DNA of 64,000 nt from NCBI GenBank assembly GCA_003278525.1, contig QCEQ01000006.1:1-64000 (forward strand), given 5' to 3'. The translations under genes and the position numbers were made by a program. Position 1 is the first letter of the stretch. The number at the start of each line of letters is the position of its first letter. A model generated the notes under the pieces. It had not been told where the DNA came from and searched no databases. It worked only from the letters and a program-made list of their open reading frames with translations. Shown here in pieces: positions 8,366-17,784 of the stretch. The DNA is from Prochlorococcus sp. AG-355-P16. GTDB taxonomy: Bacteria > Cyanobacteriota > Cyanobacteriia > PCC-6307 > Cyanobiaceae.

Positions 8366-9772
8366 ATGGGGAAAGAAACACCGCATAAAATTAACAAGTC
8401 CAGAGCTATTAGAAGATTAGTTATTTGGTATAAAAGAAATTCGGCCGTAACTTCAATAGTTGATACTGCTGCTAGTTCTGCAGCAACGGCTAGTAATGTT
8501 GCCGGTAATATGGTTTCTGGTGCTGGTTCTGTGGTGAGCACAGCTAGTAATGTTGCAGGTAATGTTGCTGGTAATGTAGTTTCAAGCGCTGAATCTGTTG
8601 TAAATACTGCAAGCAGTGTTGTTTCAAATGCAAGCTCAATAGCTAAAAATACATTACAGCCATTAGTTTTTGATCCATTAAAAAGATTACAAAATAACGA
8701 AAATATTTTAGATAGGATCGAGGAATCTCAATCTAATAGAATTTGGATCGCAGTTGATGGGATGGGCGGAGATTATGCTCCCGGTCCAATTCTTGAGGGT
8801 TGCCTAGAAGCAATAAGTAGATTTCCAATAAATATAAAGTTTGTCGGCAAAATTGAAAAAGTTAAAGATGCAGCAGAAAAAACTGGTTTAGCAGAATTAT
8901 TAGAAAATGAAATAGATAATAATCGCCTTGAATTAATTGATAGCGGAGAGCCTATTGGGATGAATGAAGAAGCTACTGCAGTTAGAAAAAAGAAAAATGC
9001 AAGCATAAACGTTGCAATGGATTTAGTTAGAAATAATAAAGCTGAAGCTGTCTACTCAGCCGGTAATTCTGGTGCCATGATGGCCTCTGCCATATTTAGA
9101 ATTGGGAGATTGAAAGGTATTGATAGACCAGCTATAGGAGCATTATTTCCAACAAGGGATCAAACTCGCCCGGTATTAGTTTTAGATGTTGGTGCAAATA
9201 CTGATTGTAAGCCATCTTATCTGCATCAATTTGCTCTTCTCGGTAATATTTATGCAAAAGATGTCTTACAAGTAAAAAAACCAAAAATTGGTCTTTTAAA
9301 TATCGGAGAAGAAGAATGCAAAGGTAATGATTTATCCCTAAAAACATTTGAATTATTATCTTCTGAAAAAAGTTTTGATTTTGGAGGTAATTGTGAAGGG
9401 CGTGATGTATTATCAGGTAGTTTCGACGTGGTAGTCTGTGATGGTTTTACTGGAAATATATTATTGAAATTTCTTGAATCTGTGGGAGGAGTTTTATTAG
9501 ATATTTTGAGATCTGAACTGCCGCGAGGAAGGCGTGGAAAAGTTGGTTCGGCTTTTTTAAAAAGTAATCTACTCAGAATTAAGAAAAGATTAGATCATGC
9601 CGAACATGGAGGAGCTTTATTACTTGGGGTGAATGGTATTTGCGTTATTGGTCATGGAAGTAGCAAATCTTTATCAGTAGTTAGTGCTCTTCGCTTGGCT
9701 CACTCTGCAGTGAATCATGGTGTTATGGACAATTTAAATCAACTGCAAAAGCTTCAAGTTTTAAATTCATAA
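8366..9772 (+). CDS. plsX: Phosphate acyltransferase PlsX with a repeat-rich N-terminal extension
   Basis: PlsX converts acyl-ACP to acyl-phosphate, the first step of phosphatidic acid synthesis in most bacteria. The catalytic domain begins near residue 125 with RIWIAVDGMGGDYAP and contains ATAVRKKKNAS and GNSGAMMASA. The usual length is about 340 residues; this one has 468. The extra 124 residues start with a basic segment (RAIRRLVIWYKR). After that comes an Ala/Ser/Val/Asn/Gly/Thr-rich stretch at about 32-96 with repeated TASNVAGN and VVS units, which could form an amphipathic membrane-binding helix. The ATG directly abuts the rpaB stop. fabH, fabD and plsC follow, forming a lipid synthesis cluster. 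Confidence 0.92.
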   Translation: MGKETPHKINKSRAIRRLVIWYKRNSAVTSIVDTAASSAATASNVAGNMVSGAGSVVSTASNVAGNVAGNVVSSAESVVNTASSVVSNASSIAKNTLQPLVFDPLKRLQNNENILDRIEESQSNRIWIAVDGMGGDYAPGPILEGCLEAISRFPINIKFVGKIEKVKDAAEKTGLAELLENEIDNNRLELIDSGEPIGMNEEATAVRKKKNASINVAMDLVRNNKAEAVYSAGNSGAMMASAIFRIGRLKGIDRPAIGALFPTRDQTRPVLVLDVGANTDCKPSYLHQFALLGNIYAKDVLQVKKPKIGLLNIGEEECKGNDLSLKTFELLSSEKSFDFGGNCEGRDVLSGSFDVVVCDGFTGNILLKFLESVGGVLLDILRSELPRGRRGKVGSAFLKSNLLRIKKRLDHAEHGGALLLGVNGICVIGHGSSKSLSVVSALRLAHSAVNHGVMDNLNQLQKLQVLNS

Positions 9773-9779
9773 AACATAT

Positions 9780-9803
9780 TTAGTCAAATTTATGTTTGAC
9801 TAA
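9780..9803 (+). other. Perfect hairpin between plsX and fabH
   Basis: TTAGTCAAA at 9780-9788 and TTTGACTAA at 9795-9803 form a 9-bp perfect stem with a 6-base loop, 7 bp after the plsX stop. No T-run follows, so it does not look like a classical terminator. It may mark an mRNA processing or stability point within the lipid operon. Confidence 0.5.
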
Positions 9804-9826
9804 TATAAGTAACTAAAAAAACTCTT

Positions 9827-10834
9827 TTGGAAGGAATAAATTTTAATCAGATTGGAGTATCATTCAAGGGAAGCGGAAGTTATGTACCTAATCAAATTCT
9901 AACCAATCAAAAAATTAGTCAAAAGGTTGATACAAGCGATGAATGGATAAAATCTAGAACAGGTATTTCTGAGAGGAGAATCTCTAGCCTAGGAGATAAT
10001 GTAACTGAAATGGGTTACAAGGCTGCTCTAACTGCTATCGAAATGGCTAATTGGGATATTAAAACAGTTGATTTGATTGTTTTAGCTACTTCAACTCCTC
10101 ATGATTTGTTTGGATCAGCGCCATCAATTCAAGCTAAATTAGGTGCAGTTAATGCTGTAGCTTTCGATTTAACTGCCGCATGTAGTGGTTTCTTATTTGC
10201 CTTAATTACAGCCTCACAATTTATAAAAGGGGGTAGATTTAAAAGGGCTATTGTTATAGGAGCAGATCAACTATCAAGCTTTGTTGATTGGAATGATAGA
10301 AGAAGTTGTATTCTCTTCGGAGACGGTGCAGGTGCATTATTAATTGAAGCTACTAATGAATTTGATAATTTAATTGGTTTTGATATGAGAACTGATGGGG
10401 AAAGGGGTTCTTTTCTTAATCTTCCATTAAAAAATAATCAAGATTCAATAATTGATAATATTGATTTTTTAAGAGGAGCTTTTTCTCCAATTAAGATGAA
10501 TGGTCAGGAAGTGTATAAATTTGCAGTTAGAGAAGTTCCAATAATTCTTGAAAAGTTGTTTAAAAAAATAAATTATACTTCCGATGAAGTTGATTGGCTT
10601 GTATTGCATCAAGCTAATCAAAGGATATTGGATTCTGTAGGAGATAGGTTGAAAATTCCTAGAGAAAAAATTCTTAGCAATTTAGAGAAATATGGTAATA
10701 CTTCAGCAGCAACAATTCCACTAGTGATGGATGAGGCTATTAGAAATAAAAGAATCAAACAAAATGATATTATTGCCACAAGTGGTTTTGGTGCTGGGTT
10801 AAGTTGGGGTGCAGCCCTCATTAAATGGGGTTAA
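9827..10834 (+). CDS. fabH: 3-oxoacyl-ACP synthase III (KAS III)
   Basis: Condenses acetyl-CoA with malonyl-ACP to start fatty acid chains. The catalytic Cys119 lies in LTAACSGFLFA, the His in LHQANQRIL, and the Asn in GNTSAATIP. The 335-residue length is standard. The start is a TTG, chosen because MEGINFNQIG leads straight into the conserved GSGSYVPNQI segment; no ATG is available nearby. It sits between plsX and fabD, all on the plus strand. Confidence 0.94.
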   Translation: MEGINFNQIGVSFKGSGSYVPNQILTNQKISQKVDTSDEWIKSRTGISERRISSLGDNVTEMGYKAALTAIEMANWDIKTVDLIVLATSTPHDLFGSAPSIQAKLGAVNAVAFDLTAACSGFLFALITASQFIKGGRFKRAIVIGADQLSSFVDWNDRRSCILFGDGAGALLIEATNEFDNLIGFDMRTDGERGSFLNLPLKNNQDSIIDNIDFLRGAFSPIKMNGQEVYKFAVREVPIILEKLFKKINYTSDEVDWLVLHQANQRILDSVGDRLKIPREKILSNLEKYGNTSAATIPLVMDEAIRNKRIKQNDIIATSGFGAGLSWGAALIKWG

Positions 10835-10847
10835 AAAAAGGAGCATT

Positions 10848-11744
10848 ATGACAATTGCATGGGTATTCCCTGGACAGGGTTCGCAAAAAATTGGAATGGC
10901 AAAACAAATAGAAAATTTGCCCAACACAAAAGAGAGGTTTAGTTATGCATCTGAGATATTTGAAAGGAATTTATTTGAAATATGTGAGTTAAATTCTGAA
11001 CCAACAAATCCTCTTATTGATTTGAATAAGACAATAAATACACAAATTTGTCTTTTTTTAGTTGAATCAATTTTATTAGATGCATTAAAGGGAAATGGAT
11101 ATAAACCAACTTATGTTGCTGGGCATAGTCTAGGAGAAATCACTGCACTTTATTGTGCAGATGTTTTTTCATTCGAAGACTGTGTTTTTCTTATAAAAGA
11201 AAGGTCTCAATTAATGGAAAATGCTGGGAAAGGATCTATGGCAGCAGTAATTGGTTTTGATAGAAATCAACTTGATCTTTTAGTACAGAAAATTGATGAC
11301 ATTGTGATTGCCAATGACAATAGCTCTTCCCAAGTAGTCTTATCAGGATCTACTGAAGCATTAGATAATTTATCGAGAGAAATTTCTTGTAAAAGATTCT
11401 TGAAATTAAATGTTTCAGGCGCATTTCATTCACCATTTATGAGTGAACCTTCATCAAAATTTTCTGAGTATTTAAAAAAGATAAAATTTAAGAATCCTAC
11501 TTTCCCAGTGATAAGTAATTATGAACCTTCACTCTGTACTGATCCAAACGAGCTTAAAATTAGATTAGAAAAACAAATGTGCAATGGAGTGAGGTGGCGA
11601 GAAACCATGGATTTAATGGCAAAAGATAGCGAGCTTCATATTGTTGAAATTGGCCCTTCTAATGTACTAAGTGGTTTAGGAAAAAGACACCTTAAAGATG
11701 TAAAAATTTCTCAAGTTTCATCTTCTGATCAAATATCTTATTAA
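10848..11744 (+). CDS. fabD: Malonyl CoA-ACP transacylase
   Basis: Loads malonyl groups onto acyl carrier protein. The protein begins AWVFPGQGSQ and has the nucleophile Ser94 in AGHSLGE, plus SGAFHSPFM with the catalytic His and a VEIGPSNVLSGL C-terminal motif. I chose ATG at 10848 because it lies 7 bp after an AAAGGAG ribosome binding site and matches the family N-terminus. An upstream in-frame start inside fabH would only add a non-conserved tail. Length is 298 residues. Confidence 0.94.
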   Translation: MTIAWVFPGQGSQKIGMAKQIENLPNTKERFSYASEIFERNLFEICELNSEPTNPLIDLNKTINTQICLFLVESILLDALKGNGYKPTYVAGHSLGEITALYCADVFSFEDCVFLIKERSQLMENAGKGSMAAVIGFDRNQLDLLVQKIDDIVIANDNSSSQVVLSGSTEALDNLSREISCKRFLKLNVSGAFHSPFMSEPSSKFSEYLKKIKFKNPTFPVISNYEPSLCTDPNELKIRLEKQMCNGVRWRETMDLMAKDSELHIVEIGPSNVLSGLGKRHLKDVKISQVSSSDQISY

Positions 11745-11749
11745 TTAAT

Positions 11750-12370
11750 ATGAAAAATCATATTATTCAAAAATTTATCTATGAATTAGTAAGCAAACTT
11801 TTTGTATTACCAATTTATAAATTTTTATTTAGAGGTCATTTAATAGGTAGAGAAAATATTCCTCAAAAAGATTCTTTTATAATGGTTTCTAATCATGGCT
11901 CTTTGCTTGACCCTCCTTTGTTAGGTCATGCCCTTGGACGTAATATATCCTTTATGGCCAAGGCAGAGCTTTTTAAAATACCGTTACTTGGCTTTGTTAT
12001 CAGGGCTTGTGGAGCTTATCCTGTAAAAAGAGGAATTGCTGATAAAAATACTATTAAAACAGCATGTAAAAAATTATCAGACAATAATTGTATCGGAATT
12101 TTTATTGATGGTACTCGTCAAAAAAATGGGCGAGTTAATAAGCCAAAACAAGGGGCTGCATTATTAGCCTTTAAAAATCAAAAATTATTATTGCCTGTTG
12201 CGATAGTTAATTCACATAGATTAATTAAGTTTAAATTCTGCATTCCTTTTTTTTCAAAAATAGTTATCAAAGTGGGAAAACCTGTTCAACCTCCACAAAA
12301 TTCATCAAGGATCAATCTTAATTCTGTAACTATGCTCCTTCAAGAAAGAATTAATAATTTGATTGGATGA
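11750..12370 (+). CDS. plsC: 1-acyl-sn-glycerol-3-phosphate acyltransferase
   Basis: Adds the second acyl chain to lysophosphatidic acid at the membrane. The HX4D catalytic motif is at residues 49-54 (NHGSLLD). A later GTRQKNGRVNKPKQGA motif corresponds to the substrate-binding block. The first 28 residues are hydrophobic and may anchor the enzyme. It is the last gene of the plsX-fabH-fabD-plsC series, 5 bp after fabD, and ends 4 bp from the convergent tsaB. Confidence 0.93.
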   Translation: MKNHIIQKFIYELVSKLFVLPIYKFLFRGHLIGRENIPQKDSFIMVSNHGSLLDPPLLGHALGRNISFMAKAELFKIPLLGFVIRACGAYPVKRGIADKNTIKTACKKLSDNNCIGIFIDGTRQKNGRVNKPKQGAALLAFKNQKLLLPVAIVNSHRLIKFKFCIPFFSKIVIKVGKPVQPPQNSSRINLNSVTMLLQERINNLIG

Positions 12371-12374
12371 AAAT

Positions 12375-13004
12375 TTAGTTAATGGGAGAAATAGGATAAA
12401 GTGGCAAAACTTTTTCCCATGAATTGAAATTTGTATTTAATAAATTTTTATTTGCTAAATCTAATAATTCTCTTAAATCTTCCTCATCATTAAAATTAGC
12501 CTCAAAAAAAAGTTCTTTAATATCTAATTCTTTAATAACTTTTGGTTTAACTTTTTCTCTAATTACTAGATCTATATTATTTTCTTCGTCAAGACAAATC
12601 TCATACTTACCTGCAATAAATCCCTTCCATTTTAATTTTTTATAAATCCAAAATGATTGTTTGTCTATAAAAATATTATTTTTTGATGCAATTCTTTTTG
12701 CCATTAATTCGAATGAACTAAAGCTTTCTATGGGACAATTTATTTGTTGTGAGATTGTTCTTGCTAGAACCACAATAAGTCTTGAAGCATTAAAATTTGC
12801 TGGTCCTATGCTGACAGAAATTTTTTTTACTTTTTTTAAATTTTCTTTAGAAATAAATTTTTTAAATTCAACAATCAAGTTGTTACATAAGTCATTATCA
12901 AATCGTTTAACAAATAATTGATCTGATTCAAAATTATTGTTTATTCTGTATCCAAATCCGAAGGAATTATCTGTGCTATGTATTCCTAGTGTAGTGTGGT
13001 TCAT
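12375..13004 (-). CDS. tsaB: TsaB-like tRNA threonylcarbamoyladenosine synthesis protein
   Basis: TsaB is the scaffold partner of TsaD for the t6A modification of tRNAs that read ANN codons. The 209-residue protein has the expected ASKHA start, here LGIHSTDNSFGFGY. The segment corresponding to GPGSFTGLR is present but altered to SIGPANFNASRL, and is followed by LARTISQQINCPIESFSSFELMA as in the family. It is a divergent copy but not truncated. It is convergent with plsC and downstream of the ycf34-like gene. Confidence 0.75.
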   Translation of the reverse strand: MNHTTLGIHSTDNSFGFGYRINNNFESDQLFVKRFDNDLCNNLIVEFKKFISKENLKKVKKISVSIGPANFNASRLIVVLARTISQQINCPIESFSSFELMAKRIASKNNIFIDKQSFWIYKKLKWKGFIAGKYEICLDEENNIDLVIREKVKPKVIKELDIKELFFEANFNDEEDLRELLDLANKNLLNTNFNSWEKVLPLYPISPIN

Positions 13005-13037
13005 TCTTTGCTAGAGATTATTTGTCAAACATTACTT

Positions 13038-13289
13038 TTAAATAGGCAATTCCATACCTGGATTACATTTAGACCACTTACCAGATTCGTGTGTAAAACT
13101 TTCACATGATTGCACATCCCAATCAGTTTTGAAATTACCAGTTTTATCCTTAACTATGCTTACATGAATGTATGGCTTTTTTGCTTTAAAATCAGGCATA
13201 TCACAAATATTATCAACACCATGATTATTTTCAACGTCATGATAAGTGATACATCTATCAACCCATTTACAGTTGATGCAAATGCACAT
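13038..13289 (-). CDS. ycf34: Ycf34 family protein
   Basis: A small 83-residue protein beginning MCICINCKWVDRCITYH, the Ycf34 signature with clustered cysteines that can bind an iron-sulfur cluster. Ycf34 has been linked to photosynthetic electron transport in cyanobacteria, but its exact role is unclear. I chose the internal ATG at 13289; the longer frame upstream adds only a hydrophobic, non-conserved stretch that would also run into cca. Two further cysteines near the C-terminus (DVQSCES and KWSKCNP) complete the pattern. Its start codon lies only 14 bp from the divergent cca start. Confidence 0.85.
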   Translation of the reverse strand: MCICINCKWVDRCITYHDVENNHGVDNICDMPDFKAKKPYIHVSIVKDKTGNFKTDWDVQSCESFTHESGKWSKCNPGMELPI

Positions 13290-13303
13290 AAGAAAAACTA
13301 AAA

Positions 13304-14524
13304 ATGAATAGAAATAATATATTAATTGATCATACACTAATTATTAATGAATTAGAAAAAAGTATCAAATTTCATAATTGGGATGTTATCTTATCCTTTT
13401 TACCTAAAGGTTCATATTTAGTTGGTGGTTACATAAGAGATATTATCTTGAAAAGAGGAACTGAAAAGGTAGATATTGATATTGTGGTTCCTTTTAATTC
13501 TATTGAAATTGGGAAAAAGATTTCAAAAAATTTTAAATCTAAATTTATAATCTTAGATGAGAAAAGAGAAGTTGTAAGAATTATTCTTAATCATATTTCA
13601 ATTGATATTGCTAATCAGACTTCCTCCAAGATCGAGGAAGATCTAATGAGCAGGGACTTTTCGATAAATTCAATTGCTTTTTTATTTGATAAGAGGCTTT
13701 TGTTTGATCCATTGAATGGCCTCAAAGATTTAGAGCTTTCTAAAATAAAAACTTTTTCTGAAAAAAACTTACGTGATGATCCTCTAAGAATTTTAAGATG
13801 TTTTCGGTTTGTTTCAGAATTGAATTTTAGGATCGATCTAAAATTAGTTGATTTTATAGAAAAAAATAAAAGGAAATTATATCTTGTTGCAAAAGAGAGG
13901 ATTAATTATGAAATACATAAAATAGTAAATGGAACAAATGCTCTTGAAGCAGTAATTTTGGTAAAAAAATTTAATATATTTGGATCTGATAGTTTTTATG
14001 AAAATTCTTTTTTCTTGGATTTACAAAAAATTAACTATTCGGAGCTTAATGAGAACGAAAAAGAGAAATTTTTACCATTATTTTTTATAGCTCAAATTTT
14101 TGATGAAGAATCTCTTGAGAAATTTAAATTTAGTAGAGCTGAAATTGCAAAAACTAAGTTATTACGAAAATGGCACTTTTTGTTGGAGAAAAAAAATATT
14201 GCTCAATTAACTGAATCAGATAGATTTGCATTACATAAAGAATTAGAGATATTTCTTCCATCTTTTATTTTGTATTTACCTCAAAACTTACGATTAGATT
14301 GGCTTCGTAGATGGCGTGATAAAGAAGATAAATTATTTCATCCTTCAAACTTACTGAATGGTGAAGTAATTAAAAAAAATTTAAAAATAAATGATGGGCC
14401 TATCCTAGGAGACCTTTTAAAGTATCTTTCTAAGGAACTTGCATATAATAGATTGAATAATTTTGATGAAGCTATTTATAAAGCAAAGCAATGGATTGAA
14501 CAAAATGCGCCAAAATGTGATTAA
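13304..14524 (+). CDS. cca: tRNA nucleotidyltransferase / poly(A) polymerase family protein
   Basis: Adds or repairs the CCA tail on tRNAs, or adds A residues. The nucleotidyltransferase head contains LVGGYIRDIILK (GG at residues 41-42, RD at 45-46) and the metal-binding DID at 57-59. After it comes SRDFSINSIAF and DDPLRILRCFRF, both diagnostic of class II CCA/PAP enzymes. The C-terminal half is a less conserved, helical tRNA-binding part. Length is 406 residues. Whether it makes full CCA or only C- or A-additions cannot be told from these motifs. The divergent start is 14 bp from that of the Ycf34 gene. Confidence 0.88.
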   Translation: MNRNNILIDHTLIINELEKSIKFHNWDVILSFLPKGSYLVGGYIRDIILKRGTEKVDIDIVVPFNSIEIGKKISKNFKSKFIILDEKREVVRIILNHISIDIANQTSSKIEEDLMSRDFSINSIAFLFDKRLLFDPLNGLKDLELSKIKTFSEKNLRDDPLRILRCFRFVSELNFRIDLKLVDFIEKNKRKLYLVAKERINYEIHKIVNGTNALEAVILVKKFNIFGSDSFYENSFFLDLQKINYSELNENEKEKFLPLFFIAQIFDEESLEKFKFSRAEIAKTKLLRKWHFLLEKKNIAQLTESDRFALHKELEIFLPSFILYLPQNLRLDWLRRWRDKEDKLFHPSNLLNGEVIKKNLKINDGPILGDLLKYLSKELAYNRLNNFDEAIYKAKQWIEQNAPKCD

Positions 14525-14548
14525 ATACACATAGCTTAGTTTTGTTTA

Positions 14549-14562
14549 GAAGTTCAGACTTC
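14549..14562 (+). other. Short hairpin between cca and the RRM gene
   Basis: GAAGT and ACTTC enclose a TCAG tetraloop, a perfect 5-bp stem 24 bp after the cca stop and 20 bp before the RRM start. A TTTTT lies a few bases further on. It could be a weak terminator or part of the RRM 5' leader. Confidence 0.3.
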
Positions 14563-14582
14563 AAAATCATTTTTAAAAATTT

Positions 14583-15002
14583 ATGAGCATTCGCATTTAC
14601 ATTGGCAACTTACCACAAGGATTTAACCCAAAAGAATTTGATACACTTTTAAAATCAGTTTCTGATTCGATTAGATTTAAAGCTGTTCTAGATAAGGAAA
14701 CTAAAGAATGCAGGGGGTTTGGTTTTGCAACAACAAATAACGAAGATAATGCTAATTTATTAATTCAAAAGTTAAACGGTTTTGAATTTAATGGTTCTAA
14801 ATTAAGAGTAGAGCTATCAGAAAAGAAAGATTCTGCTTCTAACAAAAGAAATAGTGGAAAATTGAATAAGAATAAAAAGAGTAAAAATATTAAGAAAATT
14901 GTTCACAGCGATGCCCCTAACTTAGAAGCTCCTGATCCAAGATGGGCTGGAGAACTATCTAAATTAAAAGATTTGTTGGCTAATCAGAAGACTCCTGCTT
15001 AG
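14583..15002 (+). CDS. RNA-binding protein with one RRM domain (Rbp type)
   Basis: A 139-residue protein with an RRM at residues 3-80: the RNP2-like IRIYIGNLP near the start and the RNP1-like ECRGFGFAT near residue 47. After it comes a lysine- and asparagine-rich linker and a short C-terminal tail with PDPRWAGELSKLKDLLANQ. Cyanobacterial Rbp proteins often respond to cold and help regulate mRNA; here only the domain can be shown. The tail motif is longer than in the shortest Rbp proteins and may be lineage-specific. Convergent with crtB, adjoining it directly. Confidence 0.88.
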   Translation: MSIRIYIGNLPQGFNPKEFDTLLKSVSDSIRFKAVLDKETKECRGFGFATTNNEDNANLLIQKLNGFEFNGSKLRVELSEKKDSASNKRNSGKLNKNKKSKNIKKIVHSDAPNLEAPDPRWAGELSKLKDLLANQKTPA

Positions 15003-15911
15003 TTATTTAATTCGAGAAATTAAAAAAGATATTGGAATCTCAAAAGCTTTTACTGAATTTTTTACGAAAGCTCTATTATTAAAGACATCATAATCCAACC
15101 TTTCAATAGAATCTAATATTCCTCTGTAAAGCCGTAAAGACGTCCATACTGGCCATCTTGCGTCAGAAGATAGCCATTTAATACCATCCTCAGACTTTTG
15201 GAACCATTCCCGAGCCCTTTTTAATTGAAAGTTCATTAGGGCTTTCCACTGCTTGTTTATTTTCCCTTTTAAAAGCTCTTCTTCAGAATAATTAAATTTT
15301 TCAATATCAACTTGCGGGAGATAAATTCTTCCTCTATGCCTATCTTCTCCCACATCCCTCAATATATTTGTTAATTGATTTGCAATTCCTAGAGCTATAG
15401 CTGCTTCGGAAGGGTCAGGCATTGCACTCCATGGGGCTGATGTATAAGCACTATCAATCCCCATCACATTCTGAGTCATTAAACCCACAGTCCCTGCGAC
15501 TCTATAACAATAAAGTTTTAATTCATCGAAATCTTTGTATCTAAATTTATTCAGGTCCATTCTCTGCCCATCTATCATATCGAGATAAGGTTGAATACTT
15601 TGTGGATATTTCTCGATGGTATCTAATAAAACTGAGTCTAATTCAGATTTAATATTCCCTTTAAATACATTTTTAGTATTTTCTTCCCATTCATCTAGAT
15701 TGTCTGAAAGCTCATCTTTCGATTTAGTTGAGGCTTCTATGCTATCCATTATTTCATCCGTTCTTCTGCACCACACATAAATAGCCCAAATAGCTTTTCT
15801 CTTTTCTAGAGGTAATAGAAGAGTTCCTAAGTAAAAGGTTTTAGCCCATTGTTGAGTTTCTTTTCTGCATATCTCGTATGCTTGATCTAGTTGAGAGATT
15901 GAATTTTTCAA
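15003..15911 (-). CDS. crtB: Phytoene synthase
   Basis: Joins two geranylgeranyl diphosphates to phytoene, the first committed step of carotenoid synthesis. The two aspartate-rich motifs are visible: DEIMD at residues 52-56 and DVGED at 186-190, the latter followed by RHRGRIYLP. Length 302 is typical. It lies downstream of crtP on the same strand with a 34 bp spacer, so the two genes for the first two steps are probably co-transcribed. Confidence 0.96.
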   Translation of the reverse strand: MKNSISQLDQAYEICRKETQQWAKTFYLGTLLLPLEKRKAIWAIYVWCRRTDEIMDSIEASTKSKDELSDNLDEWEENTKNVFKGNIKSELDSVLLDTIEKYPQSIQPYLDMIDGQRMDLNKFRYKDFDELKLYCYRVAGTVGLMTQNVMGIDSAYTSAPWSAMPDPSEAAIALGIANQLTNILRDVGEDRHRGRIYLPQVDIEKFNYSEEELLKGKINKQWKALMNFQLKRAREWFQKSEDGIKWLSSDARWPVWTSLRLYRGILDSIERLDYDVFNNRAFVKNSVKAFEIPISFLISRIK

Positions 15912-15945
15912 AAAGTTTTAGCTGAATTTAAGAATTATGTAAATG

Positions 15946-17388
<1,443 letters not shown>

Positions 17389-17436
17389 TTAAAGTTAGAA
17401 CATATTAGTTTTTTTCGTTGGTTATTTCGTAAAATT

Positions 17437-17784
17437 ATGGAAAAAATGCTTTTAAAATCGACTACTAGGCATGTAAGAATTTTTACTGCCGAAGTGGTAG
17501 ATGAGGAATTAAAGTTCCACCCTAATAAACTAACTCTTGATTTAGATCCCGATAACGAATTTATTTGGAGCGAAGATTCTCTCAACAAAATAAATGAAAA
17601 ATTCAATGAATTAATAAAAGAGAGAGCAGGAAAGGATTTAGATGATTATGAACTTCGAAAAATAGGATCAGAAATTGAAGGTTTGATTAAATTTTTGCTT
17701 CAAAATGGTCAGCTTAGCTATAACCCTGATTGTAGAGTAATGAATTATTCAATGGGTTTACCAAAGACAAATGAACTGCTGTGA
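17437..17784 (+). CDS. ndhM: NAD(P)H-quinone oxidoreductase subunit M
   Basis: Small subunit of the cyanobacterial/plastid NDH-1 complex, absent from the classical bacterial complex I. Residues begin [20 protein letters not shown] and include [13 protein letters not shown] and the conserved [15 protein letters not shown] region, matching the NdhM family across its full 115 residues. Its stop overlaps the GTG start of the next gene by 4 bp (GTGA). Confidence 0.94.
   Translation: MEKMLLKSTTRHVRIFTAEVVDEELKFHPNKLTLDLDPDNEFIWSEDSLNKINEKFNELIKERAGKDLDDYELRKIGSEIEGLIKFLLQNGQLSYNPDCRVMNYSMGLPKTNELL

Noticed and set aside
8460-8660. Tandem-repeat DNA inside plsX as a possible CRISPR or minisatellite
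   Set aside because: The repeats are imperfect, short and in frame; they code for a repetitive protein segment and lack uniform repeat-spacer units.
8326-9347. Minus-strand open frames opposite rpaB and plsX
   Set aside because: They are antisense to well-conserved genes, have no family features, and follow from the codon bias of the real frames.
13110-13301. Plus-strand open frame opposite the Ycf34 gene
   Set aside because: No conserved pattern, and it lies almost wholly opposite a recognisable Ycf34 protein.
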